Shown here: positions 41,463-53,492 of the stretch, in pieces | How positions within the stretch are numbered: position 1 is the stretch's first letter | How the letters are laid out: each line of letters starts with the position of its first letter | Assembly: GCA_029449235.1 (NCBI GenBank) | Contig: JANATG010000003.1 | Span: forward strand, 3,038,001 to 3,102,000 | From: Linnemannia schmuckeri | Lineage: Eukaryota > Mortierellomycota > Mortierellomycetes > Mortierellales > Mortierellaceae | DNA length: 64,000 nucleotides | Reading direction: 5' to 3' | The notes under the pieces: generated by a model | What the model was told of the DNA's origin: nothing | The model's input: only the letters and a program-made list of their open reading frames with translations | Databases searched by the model: none | Translations under genes and position numbers: made by a program

Positions 41463-43362
41463 TTGGACGTGCTGCTACTCATCTGATGGGAGGATGCTTG
41501 CGGTGGGTGGGAGTATTCAGTCCCTTGCTTTGTATCACACCGGAACCTGGAAAAGGACCCGTTTGCAGTGAAAGTATTAGACTGCAACAGCGACGGTCGT
41601 ATTTTGACCATACGCGGACATAAGGAAGATCTGGTGTCGGTCGCGTTTTCTCTTTGCGGCAAGAAAGTCGCATCGGCAAGTCGGGACGAGACGGTGCAGC
41701 TATGGGACTCGGTGACAGGCGAGGCACTGTTTGTGTTGAGAGGCCATTCTGATTTTATCAATTGCGCCAAGTTTACACCTGATGGGCGGCAGCTTGTTTC
41801 GGGTAGCTCGGACGAGACGATTCGATTCTAAAACGTAGAAACAGGAACGGCGGGAGATGTTTTGGGGCTCGATCACGGACCTGTCAATTGTTTTGATATT
41901 TCACCAGATGGTCACCAGATCGTATCTGTGCACGAGGAAGGCTCTTTGAGACTCTGGAATGCCGTATCCGGATCGGCAGGTCCTGTCTTACGCGACCACA
42001 CTGACAGACTTTCGAGCGTCAAGTTCTCCCCGATGGGCAACGGATCGCTTCAGCCAGATTTGACGCCATGGTTAGACTCTTGTACTCATCTTCAGGCAAC
42101 CTCAGATCCCCGTTCAGAAGCAATGCTCCGCTCTACGATGTGTCTTTTTCACCGAATGGTCTGCCTCTCGCTTCAGCAGATGGTTCCGTCATGGTTCGCC
42201 TGTGGGACGCAACCTCTCGTAGATCTGGCATGGGACAGCATTCACATACCGTAAATGTGATGGCAGTCGCGTGCTTACTTACTGGGCATTCTATCTGGTT
42301 TGGTAGTAGACTGAAACGTTCGCCTGCGGGACGCTCTGACCAGTGCTGTTGGGCCCATTCATAGTCTTTCCGTCGGTTCAGTAAATTCATTAGCCGTTTC
42401 ACCGGATTGCACACAGATGACGGCCGGGGATGATGATGCGAATATCCAAGTGTGAAACGTTCAAACCGGCAACCTCGGGCCTCTCCTTAAGGGACATAAT
42501 GGCATTCCGGAGAGACTGGTCTATTCGCCTTATGGTCATGGGATCGCTTCTAGTGGTGATGACAAGACCGCACGAGTGTGGGCTCTGATCGGTGATGAAA
42601 AGGATCATGTTGTATGCAAGATGGCTCTCAGGTCTAAAGCAAGGGCTGCTGATATCGACGATGACGAACCGTTTGCTTTGGCATTCTCACCAACAAGAAT
42701 CCAGCTTTTGGTTGGTAATCGGGACGGTGCGGTCAATGTTTACAACACGTTAACAAGGACACGTTTGGCAACAACAAAGTTGAGGGAGGAGTGCATTTGG
42801 CGCGTTGGCATACTCACCGAACAGATAGGAGCCCGCTATTAGAGGTGAAGACGAGATATACTTCTGGAACGTACAGTCAAAGAAGCCTGGCTACAAACAT
42901 AGGATTCGCTACTTCGGTATTTGCTACGTGGGTTATTCACCTTGCGGGAAGGAAATCGCCTTTCTAGAGGAACAGAAGTCTACGGTTCAGCTCTGCCGTC
43001 GCCGTCGATTAAATGATATAGGCGTCTGGCGTCATGTCTCAGTCGTTGAGGGAGCTCTTGAAAGGATCACCTGCATTGCATGGAACCCAGTCGTCCCGCA
43101 GGAATTTGTTTCTGGTTCTTCTGATCGGTCTGATCGTGTTTGGCGGATCTCGGAGGGCAACGGCGGTAGTGTTGGTGGTACAGTCTCGGTTGACCTGGCC
43201 TGGGGCTCCAATACTGGTATGCTTGCTACGTTTGGCGTGTAACTCGATGGTGTTGTTGGTCTGGACGCCGACAGTCGAAAGCTATTGAAACAACGTGATG
43301 CCGTCGGCGGTTCTTTGCCTTCCGAGGGTGATGGAGTGGACGCTGGCTCCGATGAAGAGTAG
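41463..43362 (+). pseudogene. WD40-repeat protein relic (STAND/NWD-type C-terminus)
   Basis: At least six WD40 units are spread over several frames: TIRGHKEDLVSVAFSLCG..VQLWDSVTG, LRGHSDFINCAKFTPDGRQL, VNCFDISPDGHQ..LRLWN, SADGSVMVRLWDATS, ALAFSPTRIQLLVGNRDGAV, and ERITCIAWNPVVPQEFVSGS. The end reads, through a TAA at about 43240, to VGLDADSRKLLKQRDAVGGS and a TAG at 43360-43362. This resembles the C-terminus of Mortierella WD40 proteins that carry an N-terminal NACHT domain, which is not present here. Multiple stops and shifts show decay. Confidence 0.72.
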
Positions 43363-43930
43363 GAAACAGATGAGGAATAGTCATCGATGGCATCATGGCA
43401 TCAGCAGCAACTTTTTTGTTGGAGGATGAGGACGAGAAGGGCGAGGATGGACCAGAAGCTGGGCAGTTGTTGTGCATCGGCAGCTTGTTGACAACTCCAT
43501 CCTACAATCAAAAATACCGCCATGAATAAAAATTGTTTTGGACGACTATATCTATGATAATCGGTGAAACAAGGTCTGAACGACAGATGGTTTTATTTTT
43601 CTCATCTCTGAATGACTAGTGCCTAGCTTGATCATGCAATAAGTGATCGAAAGATCTCTGAAGCAAAATGCTCAAAAAAGATACTGTTTGTCCATTGATG
43701 GACTTCCTTTGCTTCCTCTTGTTTGTGTGTCAACTCATGGCGCAGACTTAAAGTTCCATCGTTGAGCAGTATGTTAGAGGGACAGAGCGAGAGAGCGGGA
43801 GAAAAGAGAAGGCGCAAAATAGGAGGCGGGTGAGCTGACCAAGGTAAGCGAGGCTTAACCGGCAAGTATACTCAGAAAAAGGCGTATTAAAAAAATAAAC
43901 AAATATCGATAAAGATGTGTATAGACAAAA
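43363..43930. other. Intergenic, no gene seen
   Basis: Lies between the WD40 relic and the 3' end of the minus-strand F-box gene. No motif-bearing open frame. Confidence 0.4.
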
Positions 43931-45856
43931 TTACACCAAGGGCACCATGACACAGACACCTGAGGGCTCATGCGCAACATCCGGTCTCAACCTTTTCATA
44001 ACACCTAACAACCGCGCCTTCCTCATATCCTCTTCTGTCTCCACCAACAACGACCCCTCAGTGCCACACAATCCGCGCATCACTTTCAGATTCCCCCAGT
44101 TCTCACTCATCCATCCAAGCTCTGCGTCCCCAATCTCGTGCTCTATCCCCTCAAACCCAAACACTTCCAGATTCTTTAATCCCGCAAGCTCGTCAAGTCC
44201 CATCTCTAACGACAGCCGCAGACAATCGTACATCCTGGGTCGCTTCTTGTCAACCCAACTGCCGCCCTGACCTCCTTCCGCCCACGTCGTATTCTCGTGT
44301 AATTGGAAATCTGCACCAATGTCGAGCGTCTTGAGGTTGCGCAAGGATCCGATCCGACTCAGGACCAGTCTCTGTTGTTGCCGGATCGATTCCTGCTGCA
44401 GAAAGACTCTGTTCTCCTTAAAACGGAAAGGACCTGGCAGACCCTTGATCTGCTTCCGGATCGCCTCAAACTCGATCGGCAGGACCTTCAAACCGCCAAT
44501 CTGGCACCGCAAGAATGTCAAGTTTGGCCACACACCGGTATAATCCCACAGAATCGTGTCGCACAACGCCCGCCCGATCCAGTCAATCTTTTCCAGAGAC
44601 GGACAAGTCATAATCATCTCCTCCAAGGATCTCGCCTCGTGGTTCTCTTGCCGTTGTCCTGGTGTGAGTTGAAGAATCGGTCCGACGTTGCTCCCTTCGA
44701 CCGTTGTCAATACTGAACAGTGCTTCGAAAAAGAGCGGACAAGATTGACATGCAGTCGTGTCAAGTGTATTGTCTTCAAATCTGACATCCAGGGAAGTAC
44801 CGTATCCAGTAGACGCTTATCCAGTAAATACCCATAATAGCCCATAAAGGTCCCGATCTGTAGTCTCTGGAGATTGCTGTAAATGTCGTCCATCAGGAGT
44901 TCGGATTCTTGATAGGAGGGCATGGGTGCCGCATGGTTCAGAGATTGGATCGACAGCGACTCGAGGTTGGGCGCGTTCTTGAGAAACTGGGACAACTCTT
45001 GACAGGAGATTGACCTGTTGACTTCAACGTGTGTGAGTCGCCGCACTGGCTCTGTCAACGAGAGAGGGCCGCAAGGATCGGTGAACTTTGCATATCGTCT
45101 CAAATCGGGGAGTGCTTGCATGACAGCAGCAAGCTCGACCTGCACAAAATCGTTCTCCAGATCCCTCAACTCCCAAAGCGACCTCAGAGTCTCGATAAAG
45201 TACTCGTCTGATACCAGATCCATGAACAGTGCCAAACTCTCATCCAATCTTAGGACCTGTAGACCCTTGTTCTTCTTCAACAGCATCCAAAACCCCCTCG
45301 TCACCTCCCAGTCCACCTCCATTTGCGCCAAAGTAGTCTTTGACAGATCCAGACTTCTTGGTTCAAACGCCTGCTGAAAGGTCACGCTATCAACAATACC
45401 TTCCATCGCATCTTGCCAGCGAATCTCTGCCATCTCCGTTTGCTCCTCAGGCGACAAGTCATACATCCACTCGTGCTCCAGCTCCTGCAACCCCACTGGC
45501 TCCATTTTCCCAAACTTCAACGTCTTCAGCATCGTACAAGCCTGCGTACAACACACAGCATCCAGAACCTCCCTCCTCTGAATGCGCAAATCCTGAACAA
45601 GATGTCCATACTTCAGAAACACCCCTCTTGCCCACTCGCCTCCGCTGCCATCGCTTGGGTCCATGCGTCGACATTCCAGAAAGGAGTCCAGGATGAGGGT
45701 CCAGGAGTAGAGCGAATCGTCGATGGAGGTCCAGAGTTTAGGGATGAGGGCGATGTTCCATGAGCGACAAACACGAATAGCAGAGTAGAGATGTGGTGGG
45801 TCGAGATGTGTCCCGATCTGGGTGATGATCCCTAGGATTCCTGTGTTTGTGACCAT
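43931..45856 (-). CDS. F-box/LRR protein (subfamily A), intact
   Basis: 641 residues from ATG 45856. The frame is open 205 codons further upstream, but that translation is low-complexity Lys/Phe-rich leader. The F-box spans residues about 7-48 (IITQIGTHLDPPHLYSAIRV..SWNIALIPKLWTSIDDS). FLKYGHLVQDLRIQ follows, then LRRs (LLKKNKGLQVLRLDESLALF, LWELRDLEND). The C-terminus LKNLEVFGFEGIEHEIGDAE then LGWMSENWGNLKVMRGL is the A signature. It is the only unbroken A member in the window. It should recruit a substrate to an SCF ligase. The spacing to the PQ-loop gene upstream is 632 bp, same strand. Confidence 0.87.
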   Translation of the reverse strand: MVTNTGILGIITQIGTHLDPPHLYSAIRVCRSWNIALIPKLWTSIDDSLYSWTLILDSFLECRRMDPSDGSGGEWARGVFLKYGHLVQDLRIQRREVLDAVCCTQACTMLKTLKFGKMEPVGLQELEHEWMYDLSPEEQTEMAEIRWQDAMEGIVDSVTFQQAFEPRSLDLSKTTLAQMEVDWEVTRGFWMLLKKNKGLQVLRLDESLALFMDLVSDEYFIETLRSLWELRDLENDFVQVELAAVMQALPDLRRYAKFTDPCGPLSLTEPVRRLTHVEVNRSISCQELSQFLKNAPNLESLSIQSLNHAAPMPSYQESELLMDDIYSNLQRLQIGTFMGYYGYLLDKRLLDTVLPWMSDLKTIHLTRLHVNLVRSFSKHCSVLTTVEGSNVGPILQLTPGQRQENHEARSLEEMIMTCPSLEKIDWIGRALCDTILWDYTGVWPNLTFLRCQIGGLKVLPIEFEAIRKQIKGLPGPFRFKENRVFLQQESIRQQQRLVLSRIGSLRNLKTLDIGADFQLHENTTWAEGGQGGSWVDKKRPRMYDCLRLSLEMGLDELAGLKNLEVFGFEGIEHEIGDAELGWMSENWGNLKVMRGLCGTEGSLLVETEEDMRKARLLGVMKRLRPDVAHEPSGVCVMVPLV

Positions 45857-46488
45857 CTCTTCGTGGATATTGTTGGAATGAAGGATGGATGTGTGCGGCA
45901 AAGAAGTTAGTGAAAAAGAGAGGGGAAAAAAGAAGGTTAGCGTTCGTGCGAGGAGGGAGGTGCGTGTGAAAAAAAAAATGTGAAAACGAGTAGCGGGCGG
46001 GGAAGAGAAAAAATAATGAAAAAAGGGCAGATGGGTCAAAGGGAAAGAAAGATAGCGAGTGGAAGGGAAGACGCCATGGTCCTCTTTCCTTTCTGTCTTT
46101 CCACGCCAAAAAAGAAAAAGAAAAACAAATTTGCCAAGGCACAGACGCGTTTGTTTGTGTTTGCTTGTTTGTTTTTTTTTGGTTGCTTGGCCATTGGGCA
46201 TCTTTCTCCTTTTGTCTGTCTGTCTTTCTGTCTGGGTGGTATCATAAGAGTTGCGCCGAGTGCTTACCTTTACCGCGTTCCCACATCTCTTCCCTTGTCT
46301 GACCATTTTGACATAGTGTGCATCTCCGCCATCTTTTTTTTTCTTATCGACAAGCATGCGCTCCTTCCTGTCAACTAACAACAGGAATATGCCGATCTCA
46401 TGCTTACTTCTACCCACACAACAAATAAAACGGACACACAAGTGCAAAACCAAAGACAAAGAAAACGACAAAAGAAATGTTTATTATT
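45857..46488. other. Promoter region of the 43931 F-box gene
   Basis: Strongly strand-biased, A/G-rich on the plus strand (pyrimidine-rich on the coding strand), which keeps frames open without coding. TCTGTCTGTC-type repeats occur near 46210-46235. Confidence 0.45.
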
Positions 46489-47379
46489 TTACTTGCAATC
46501 CTCCTCCTCGGGCTGCACCTTCAACAACTGCTGAGCCTGCCTCTCCCTCCTCTCCCTCCTCACACCAACAAACGCGACCGCAAGCAACACCAACACCCCA
46601 ATCGGACACACAATACTAGCTACCGACGTCCTCAACACCAACAGCACCACAAATCCACACAACAACAGACTCATCACCCCGACCACCGGTTTCCAGATAC
46701 TTGCCGGTTGGGTGTAGATAACTAACTGCATAAAGTTGAAGTAAGCAAGAGTCGAGGAGAAGTAGGTCATGAAGACGTATTGGGTCGGCATGAGGAGCGT
46801 GAACTGCATAATCACATCGGTCGTCTTGCCAATAAAGGAGAGAACAAGGGAGATGTAGGATTGGCCAGACACGGAACGACGGCGCATGTTGAGGACCACC
46901 TGGAAGTAAGTCTCGACCGACCACAACACAATCGACACGAGCACCATCTTCGACGACGTCTCTCCGTCCCCCTTCCCAAAAGCACGTGTCATCTCTAACG
47001 CAATAATAATCGCATAGACCACTACCGACACACCCACCAACACCACCTTCCTCCTCCTCAACACCTCCGAATATACCATAAACTGGAGCAACATCCCCGC
47101 CTCCAGAATAGGCATATACCATCCACTAATCCTCGTAAACAGTGGTACCTGAATGTCCAGGATAAAGAACAAGTTGATCAGACTGGCGGTGAAATTACAG
47201 GATGCCCAGATGAAACTGAGCCCCGTTGTGGATTGACGACGAAAGTTCTTGATGAGTTGCGGTAGGAGGACGAGGAACCAAATGGCATTGGAGATATAGC
47301 CACAAGTGTTTGCGAGGATGCAGAGAGCGGTCGGTAGGTTTGGATCGCAGTTCTGTTGGAGCGGGCCGTCGTTATCCAT
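46489..47379 (-). CDS. PQ-loop repeat membrane transporter
   Basis: 296 residues with about seven membrane segments. The first PQ-loop is canonical (FLVLLPQLIKNFRRQSTTGL, Pro40-Gln41). The second (VETYFQVVLNMRRRSVSGQS, about 156-174) has Phe in place of the Pro. This family (cystinosin, Ypq/PQLC2, SWEET relatives) exports amino acids or sugars, usually from vacuoles or lysosomes. The tail is basic, then acidic (RRERRERQAQ...PEEEDCK). It is intact with no introns. The substrate cannot be told from sequence. The start at 47379 is supported by the hydrophobic segment beginning near residue 18. Confidence 0.88.
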   Translation of the reverse strand: MDNDGPLQQNCDPNLPTALCILANTCGYISNAIWFLVLLPQLIKNFRRQSTTGLSFIWASCNFTASLINLFFILDIQVPLFTRISGWYMPILEAGMLLQFMVYSEVLRRRKVVLVGVSVVVYAIIIALEMTRAFGKGDGETSSKMVLVSIVLWSVETYFQVVLNMRRRSVSGQSYISLVLSFIGKTTDVIMQFTLLMPTQYVFMTYFSSTLAYFNFMQLVIYTQPASIWKPVVGVMSLLLCGFVVLLVLRTSVASIVCPIGVLVLLAVAFVGVRRERRERQAQQLLKVQPEEEDCK

Positions 47380-48169
47380 TTTTGGAGGGAGTGTTGTTAT
47401 TTGTTAGTTTTGGTTGGGGAGAGAGGGGAGGGGGAGAGGGAGAGGATAATGGTGCGAGGAGATGAAAACGAGGATGGTAAATGTGTGGAACTGGATGATG
47501 AAGAAAGAGAACGAAAGAAAGCACACAAATTAAACAAAAAGAAGAAAAAAAGAAGCGCAAGGAAGGGAGGGAGGAGTGAAGATCTGGGAGTGGAGTGCTC
47601 ACTACATGGATGCTTTTTTAGTCCCAAACCTTTTTTATGCTTCCTTCTCGTTTCACTTACGCTGATTTGAACCTTGTGCGTGCGCCCACATACATTCATC
47701 CATCCATACATGCCCCATAGTAACCTATTACTTCGATCACTGTAAGCATAGCAACAAAAACGGCGCCCTCATCTGTCAACAAAGAGAACCAAGATATAGA
47801 ACATTGACATAATAAGAGTCTCTTGTTGGCAATCCCGACACCAATTGCTCTTGTTACTTTCAATATAGATATCTTTCTAAGTAAACCTCCTCTCAATGGC
47901 TGCATGGTGAGAAAAAATAAAACAAGCAGGCGCTTATCTTCATGGTGTCAAAGGTACACGTATATCCAAGGTACGCTGAAGTGAATGATTGTTTTAGTTG
48001 TTTACTATTCATGCTTTTCGAGACTGATTCCTGAGATCCTTGACAGCATCAAAAAAACCAACTCTGCGGTTAACGAGCGCAGGGTCCCATATGATGCGGA
48101 TCCATGGTCTCTGCTGTTGGAATCAAAAAAAAATAGACAAGTCAGTCAGAAACATCTTTCGTGTCTAGC
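47380..48169. other. Intergenic, no gene seen
   Basis: Purine-rich 5' flank of the PQ-loop gene (47415-47580) and then mixed sequence. No motif-bearing frame. Confidence 0.45.
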
Positions 48170-49160
48170 CATGCCTGTCCTTTCGACAAGGAAGAAACTC
48201 AACCGCCTCCAACTTGGGCCACTTGTTCATAATTCACTCCGCCTCCTTCTGTCCAAAAGTTAACTTTGTTTCACTTGTCGTCGCCTGCACAGCCCTCCGA
48301 AACTCTTTTAACTTTTCAGCCTCTTCAACCAATTCAGATACCCTCTCATCCGGTAGTATTGTTTTTTAGAGGTGTGAGACCTGAAAGAGACGCGTCCGCG
48401 TTATGCCTTTCCCAGCCATTTGCGTCACGAGCAGCTCATTCGCCATCTTCCAGAACAGTCCATCCGTAGGTATCGTCATCCAACTCTCAAAGGAACCACG
48501 AAGTGTTGGATCTCGGATCATTCGCAATTCTCGAGTTGTCGTCTATGTCCACTGCTGAAATGTCCTTCTTGGCGATCTCTGACCCAACACCCCCAAGACA
48601 ACCAGAGCCCCGAGTTGGTGATACAGCGCATGTGGTTTCTTCCAGTCTCGCTCATCTACACCGGGGTTTTCTCTTCTGTCCTGTCGCATTTAAAGCTTGG
48701 GATAACAATGCGGTGCAAGTCCACTCTGATCTCCAAGTACTTGGACCTCTGGCAGACCCACCACTTCTCAGCCACATGCTTCAACCAGATGGCAGCATCG
48801 CTTCCACCCTTGATCGAAAAGTGCTGCAGTGTTGTACAAGTACCAAGGATGATGGCTTGGATGCCAGTTGCTTCACTATATGAAGAATGCTTTATCTGGA
48901 CCTTCCTCAGACAGCGAAAGTGTTGTGCAGAACCCATACACAAAGCAGTCTCAACATCGCGAGAAGTGCCAGATATCAGATTCCTGACCGACTCGAGGGT
49001 TTGCTTTGGGAGAACCTTCAGGGTATCGACAGTGCTTTGGCAACAGGCGTTCAGTTGTCATTGTTGAGGGCAGTGTTAAACAATGGCCTGGGAAGTGTGA
49101 AACCTCTCCTGAGCGCATTTTCCATCGTTATGTGCCGTGCTGTGGTATTTTGTTGCTAAG
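48170..49160 (-). pseudogene. LRR (F-box-type) gene relic
   Basis: The minus strand holds LRR-like pieces: FRCLRKVQIKHSSYSEATGI, then TCTTLQHFSIKGGSDA and WWVCQRSKYLEIRVDLHRIV, and at the end NKWPKLEAVEFLPCRKDRHG preceded by AE-stop-IM, where a Trp is expected. The final WPKLEAVEF motif is typical of the C-terminus of another Mortierella F-box/LRR class. Several stops and frame changes separate the pieces and no F-box remains. The plus-strand 215-codon frame here is its shadow. Confidence 0.5.
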
Positions 49161-49368
49161 CCGATGTTGATGGTGGAAGGAATGGAATCAATCATGGTCG
49201 GCATCCACGCCCTTTTTTTTCAAACTCCAAGAAGTCTATTATTGCAATTACGGTCACAAAATACGCCACCAAAGCAACAAACTGGTGTAAGCCCAACAAG
49301 CTCTATTGCGGTTTAGTATTGAAAAAAATTACATGTCTGATGACGCAAAGAGACGGATATTGGTTGCT

Positions 49369-52300
49369 CTAAAGGTCTACGTCCACTTTACGGTATCGTG
49401 GCGTCCGACGACTTTTCCGGCCTCCAGCTCCTTCTTCAGACCCCGTCGTTGAAGAATCATCTCGAAGTAATGCCTCCTCCTCATCTTCATCTACAGACGA
49501 TGACAACTCCCTTGCCATCTTGGTCGCCGTGGCATCGCTTTGTAAAGCATTACCGCCGTTTTCTTCCATCTCTTCCAGTTCTTCATCTTCCCTCCTCAGC
49601 AGGATATCCCTCTCAATCCGCGACCGGCTCCACCCGACCATAAACATCAACCATCCAACAACAACTAACCACCAGGTTCCAATGCCTGTCCAGACGACAC
49701 TGGGTCCATACAGCTCAGCAGTCATGAGAACTGAGCAGCAACGGAAGACCCAGATACCGAAAATCAGGCACCGGATGTACCACGTCCGATGGTAGGGTCG
49801 CAGACGATGTGCATTCGATGGTGAATAAAGGTATCCTGATGGTGTGGCGCACAGTGTGAGGTAATACAGGAAGATGACCAAGTCATAGACAACCGTCCAG
49901 ATCGTGCTCATCCATGTGTCAGCCATAGGGATCCAAGTGCCTCCTGCACCATCATACAGTTCAGCGTCATTTCCACTGAACGAACCTCCAATCCTGCCGC
50001 CAGTCAGCGACGACATGGCTCCTGAAAGAACGCTCAAGGGTTTGAGAACACGTCCAGGTCCTTCGGGGTCCAAGCTGGCAGCACCAAGTCCACCACTAAG
50101 GTGACCGTTGGCATGAGGCAGGTAGATTCCTTGAAGGTAAAAGTAACCCTGTCCTTGTTCTCCTGCAGCTGGGACAAAGTTGCCCCAGAAATGTGGCATC
50201 GTCACCAACATGAGTGTAAAGAGCAAGGTCGAGTAGAACAGGATGGGCTGGGTCGAAAAGTGGACAAAGCGGAGGATGTGTGCGTGGATCGTGTGGTTAA
50301 CAAAGCGGTTCCAAATGCGGTGTCCTGAAGAGGATGAAGAGAGGGTTGAGGAGAGTCGGTACAGGTGGCGACTCTTTCTGTCAAGCCATGCTTCGTATCC
50401 GTTTTTGAACTGAGATGTCGTCGAATCCAGTTGCGAAAGAGGTGACATGGAGTCGATAGCCCGCTTGTGCAGGAGGGCATACTCTGGTGGGGGCGATGTT
50501 TGCAAGTAAAGCGAGTAGAGCTTGGGCAAGATGAGCAAAAGCAACGTGACCGAAAGATATCCTGTCGTGAACAATGCCTTCAGCTGTAATAAATAGGAGA
50601 GAAAATAATATGTTAGGTGAATTCCGCATTCGCTCTAGGCAATATTTAGAACATGAACCATAAACAAAGGACTTACCAGGAGGGCAATGTTGGCCCACAT
50701 GATCCACTCGGCAAAGCCTCCCTTCATCTCTGATCGCCTGCCATCGACCCTGAAGACCGACTTTGAGCTGCCGACACGACCAAAGCGATCTACAATCTTT
50801 ATCTCGATCTCGTGGTCCTTGTCGTCCTGGTAGTCTTGTGGGTTCCAGGGTGCAACATAGAGAGGAAGGAACTCGTCCTCAGACGTTTGGTCTTCTGCCT
50901 TAGTTCCAGCAAAGCGAGCCGGGCGGTCGTGCAACATTCCGTCAATCCTGATCTCGATTTTAATCTCATCACGAGCAAAAGGATGATCATCATCTGAGAT
51001 CTGGTTGTCAGTCCATGCCAAGAAGCGGATGTGGGTGCTGGTGGAAATCCTGTTGATAGGCTCATGTTTAGGGATCATATATCGAGAATCCTTGGGGTTT
51101 GACACAACGATGATGGGGTTGGTGGGCAAGCGAGGTCCCAGAGCTGGCCTTTTCCTCTCCTTCGTCTCAGTCTGATCCTCTGAATCATCTTCCTGCTCCT
51201 CTTGCTCAGACTCGTAAGTATCCTCCTCTTGCTTATTCTTGTTATGAGGCATGATGGCGGCTGGAATAGTTGTCATGGGCATCGACACATCCGTGAAGGA
51301 GATCATATCGTGGTCGACAACCATGATTCTATACAAGCCGTTCTGCTTCATGTCGCCAACCTCCAGCTCCAAGAAATGTGTTGGCTGGTATGACTGAAGA
51401 GCATCTCCAAGACCTAATAATGGAAATGATATGTGTTATTAGTCAGGTGCACCAAAATAAAAACGTAGTACAAAAACTGACGTACAGACACGCTGTTCTT
51501 ACCCCACTTCAGCTTGTGCAGGTGACCGCACATGTACACACTGAACGACTTTGAAAGGTCCGCGAAGCTCTCTCCAAGTGAAGTCTCTCCAAACATGGTT
51601 GTTGTTACGGGATAATGAGAGAACTAATTGGTCGTATGATGAAATGAACGGATAAAAGTTAGTTATCTCGCAATTCATCTCCAGCATATTTCTTTGGAGT
51701 ATTGAGAAGTGATAATCAGTAATGATGAGTTGTCAACGTACGACAAAGGTATGATTGTTGCCCTCGCTCATGGCCAATCTCTCCGAGAGATGATCCATGT
51801 CAGGGGTCTCAAACAGTCCGAAAAAGTTGTAGGGCCGAGCGGGACCAGGCTTGGGACAGGCATCAATACCAATAAATCCGTATTTGCCGTATCCAGTCCT
51901 CACATCAAACATGAATCCAGGCGACTTGCTTGCAGACATGCCCGCAAACATATTTTCCTTGCTATCCCAGCTGGGAACGTTAAAGCAATCGTGGTTGCCT
52001 CGGAGATCATGCCAAAAGGTCCCGTTCCGCTTTGTCAGCACACCGGACTCCTCAAGGGCGTCTCTGTAAGTCATCCATTCGTTGGCATACTGCATTGAGC
52101 CAACCAGCTGTTTGTCTTTAGCATCTGTGAGATCTCCTGTGACGACAACAAAAGCGGGTTCGACGAGAGGGAGAGCTGTTGAGAGGAAAGTGTAAAAGTT
52201 GGCGGTGCTCGCCTTCCTGAAAGTGCTGATATGCAAGTCTGACACCTACAAAAAATAAGAAGGATAACGAATGAAAATGAGGTCAGAGCTAGCACTGCCT

Positions 52301-52898
52301 TGTTCTTTTGTCTCTTGTCCTGTGCTTTGATCGACTCTTTTCTCCCTGAAACTATAACGTGGACACAGATCACGCAGAACGTATTTGTTGTTTTCCAGTC
52401 CAATTGCGAAAATAAATCAAGTCGAGAGCACGGGGAAGGAGAGGACGAAGGAAACGACGTGGCAAAGTCGAAAGATTAGGGGCACCCATGCTGCCTTCTC
52501 TCCCTCACTCACCCTCCTGCTCTCTCGCTCTTTCTTATCCTCTTTTTCTCTTTCCCGCTCAGTCCCTTTCTCCTCCCTTCTGGGTATCAATTAAGTGCAT
52601 TTGTTACCTGGATGAAGTAAAAGATATTATCCTTGCTATCTCCGATCACAATGCCATCCTGATCCGAGGTAGGCAAAAAGTCTGCTTTAGGGGTATTCTT
52701 ATGAGGGTTGAGATCTTTGGACCGGACCATGGATTGGTTGGCGAGTTTGTCGAGGTGGAAGGCATAGAGCCATGCAGAGATGACTAGCGTGAGGAAAGGG
52801 AAGAATGCCACTACGGTTTTGAACCATGACCGAGTCTGTCTTGTTGATGACTTTTGAGAAGAGCCTGTGGTGGCGGGGGAGACGGATCTCCTAGACAT
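49369..52898 (-). CDS. TMEM62-like transmembrane metallophosphoesterase (5 exons)
   Basis: Exons: 52898-52608, 52245-51742, 51623-51503, 51413-50677 and 50583-49369, all GT-AG with matching phases, giving 955 residues. An N-terminal membrane anchor is followed by a calcineurin-like phosphoesterase with complete metal ligands: SDLHIS (D100, H102), GDLTD (135), RGNHD (180-183), HYP (268-270) and CGHLHK (about 298-301). A beta-rich region with an acidic insert (EEQEDDSEDQTE) follows, then several C-terminal membrane segments and an acidic, Ser-rich tail. This order is that of TMEM62. Its substrate is unknown. The membrane is probably ER or vacuole (inference). The start is the second in-frame ATG (MSRRSVSPATTG). 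Confidence 0.9.
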
Positions 52899-53492
52899 TA
52901 TGTTAGTCCTTTTAGTCGGGTTTGTATTGTTGAGACAAGAGGGAAAGAAGAACAAAGGGGCTGATGGGTCTGATTCAGAGGGTGAGAGTTAAAAGAGAAG
53001 AGGAGGGGAATGGGGGTGAGGTGGTGTGTGCACGAAGAAGGAAGACAAGAAAGAGAGGGGTAGGGGGCTGGAGGAGGGAGAGAGAAGGATGCTGTTGAAG
53101 AGAGTGTGAGTGAAGGTTATTTGTCGTGTGAAGAATGAATGAATGAAAGAAGAAGACGAAGGAAGAAAGAGGAGGGAAGAGTGATGTGATTGAGAGAGGA
53201 GGGAAGAAGAAGGTGAAGAAGAAAGGCAGGGGATGATCAAAAGAGAGACGTGAGGTATAAAAGGCTTGGCTGGAGAGAAATGTTTCCCTTGTGTCCGGGT
53301 CAGGAACCCAATCCAAATTTGGCATTTGGCACAAAGGCACAATCGAGCCAAATTGACCGCAGCTGTGGCTTGCGCTGACGAAGAACGGAGATATGAGAAG
53401 CCGTTGCCGTACTGCTTTACTTCTTGTTCAATCACAACACGTCCAAGAACGGAAAACAGGAAACAGGAAACAGGACTACGACGAAAGAAGCA
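52899..53492. promoter_or_regulatory. Bidirectional promoter between TMEM62-like gene and PIH1
   Basis: A 594-bp region between two divergently transcribed housekeeping genes. Strongly purine-rich on the plus strand from 52940 to 53240. TATAAAA at 53256-53262 is about 230 bases upstream of the PIH1 ATG. The long minus-strand frames here are compositional. Confidence 0.55.

Noticed and set aside
46058..46471. N-terminal 205-codon extension of the 43931 F-box protein
   Set aside because: The extension is low-complexity translation of a purine-rich leader. The F-box starts right after the ATG at 45856.
48420..49067. 215-codon plus-strand ORF
   Set aside because: The minus strand carries LRR-like motifs across the same bases. 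The plus frame shows no recognisable pattern.
52975..53435. Two long minus-strand frames in the PIH1/TMEM62 promoter
   Set aside because: Purine-rich strand bias keeps them open. Ser/Pro/Leu-only composition, no conserved pattern.
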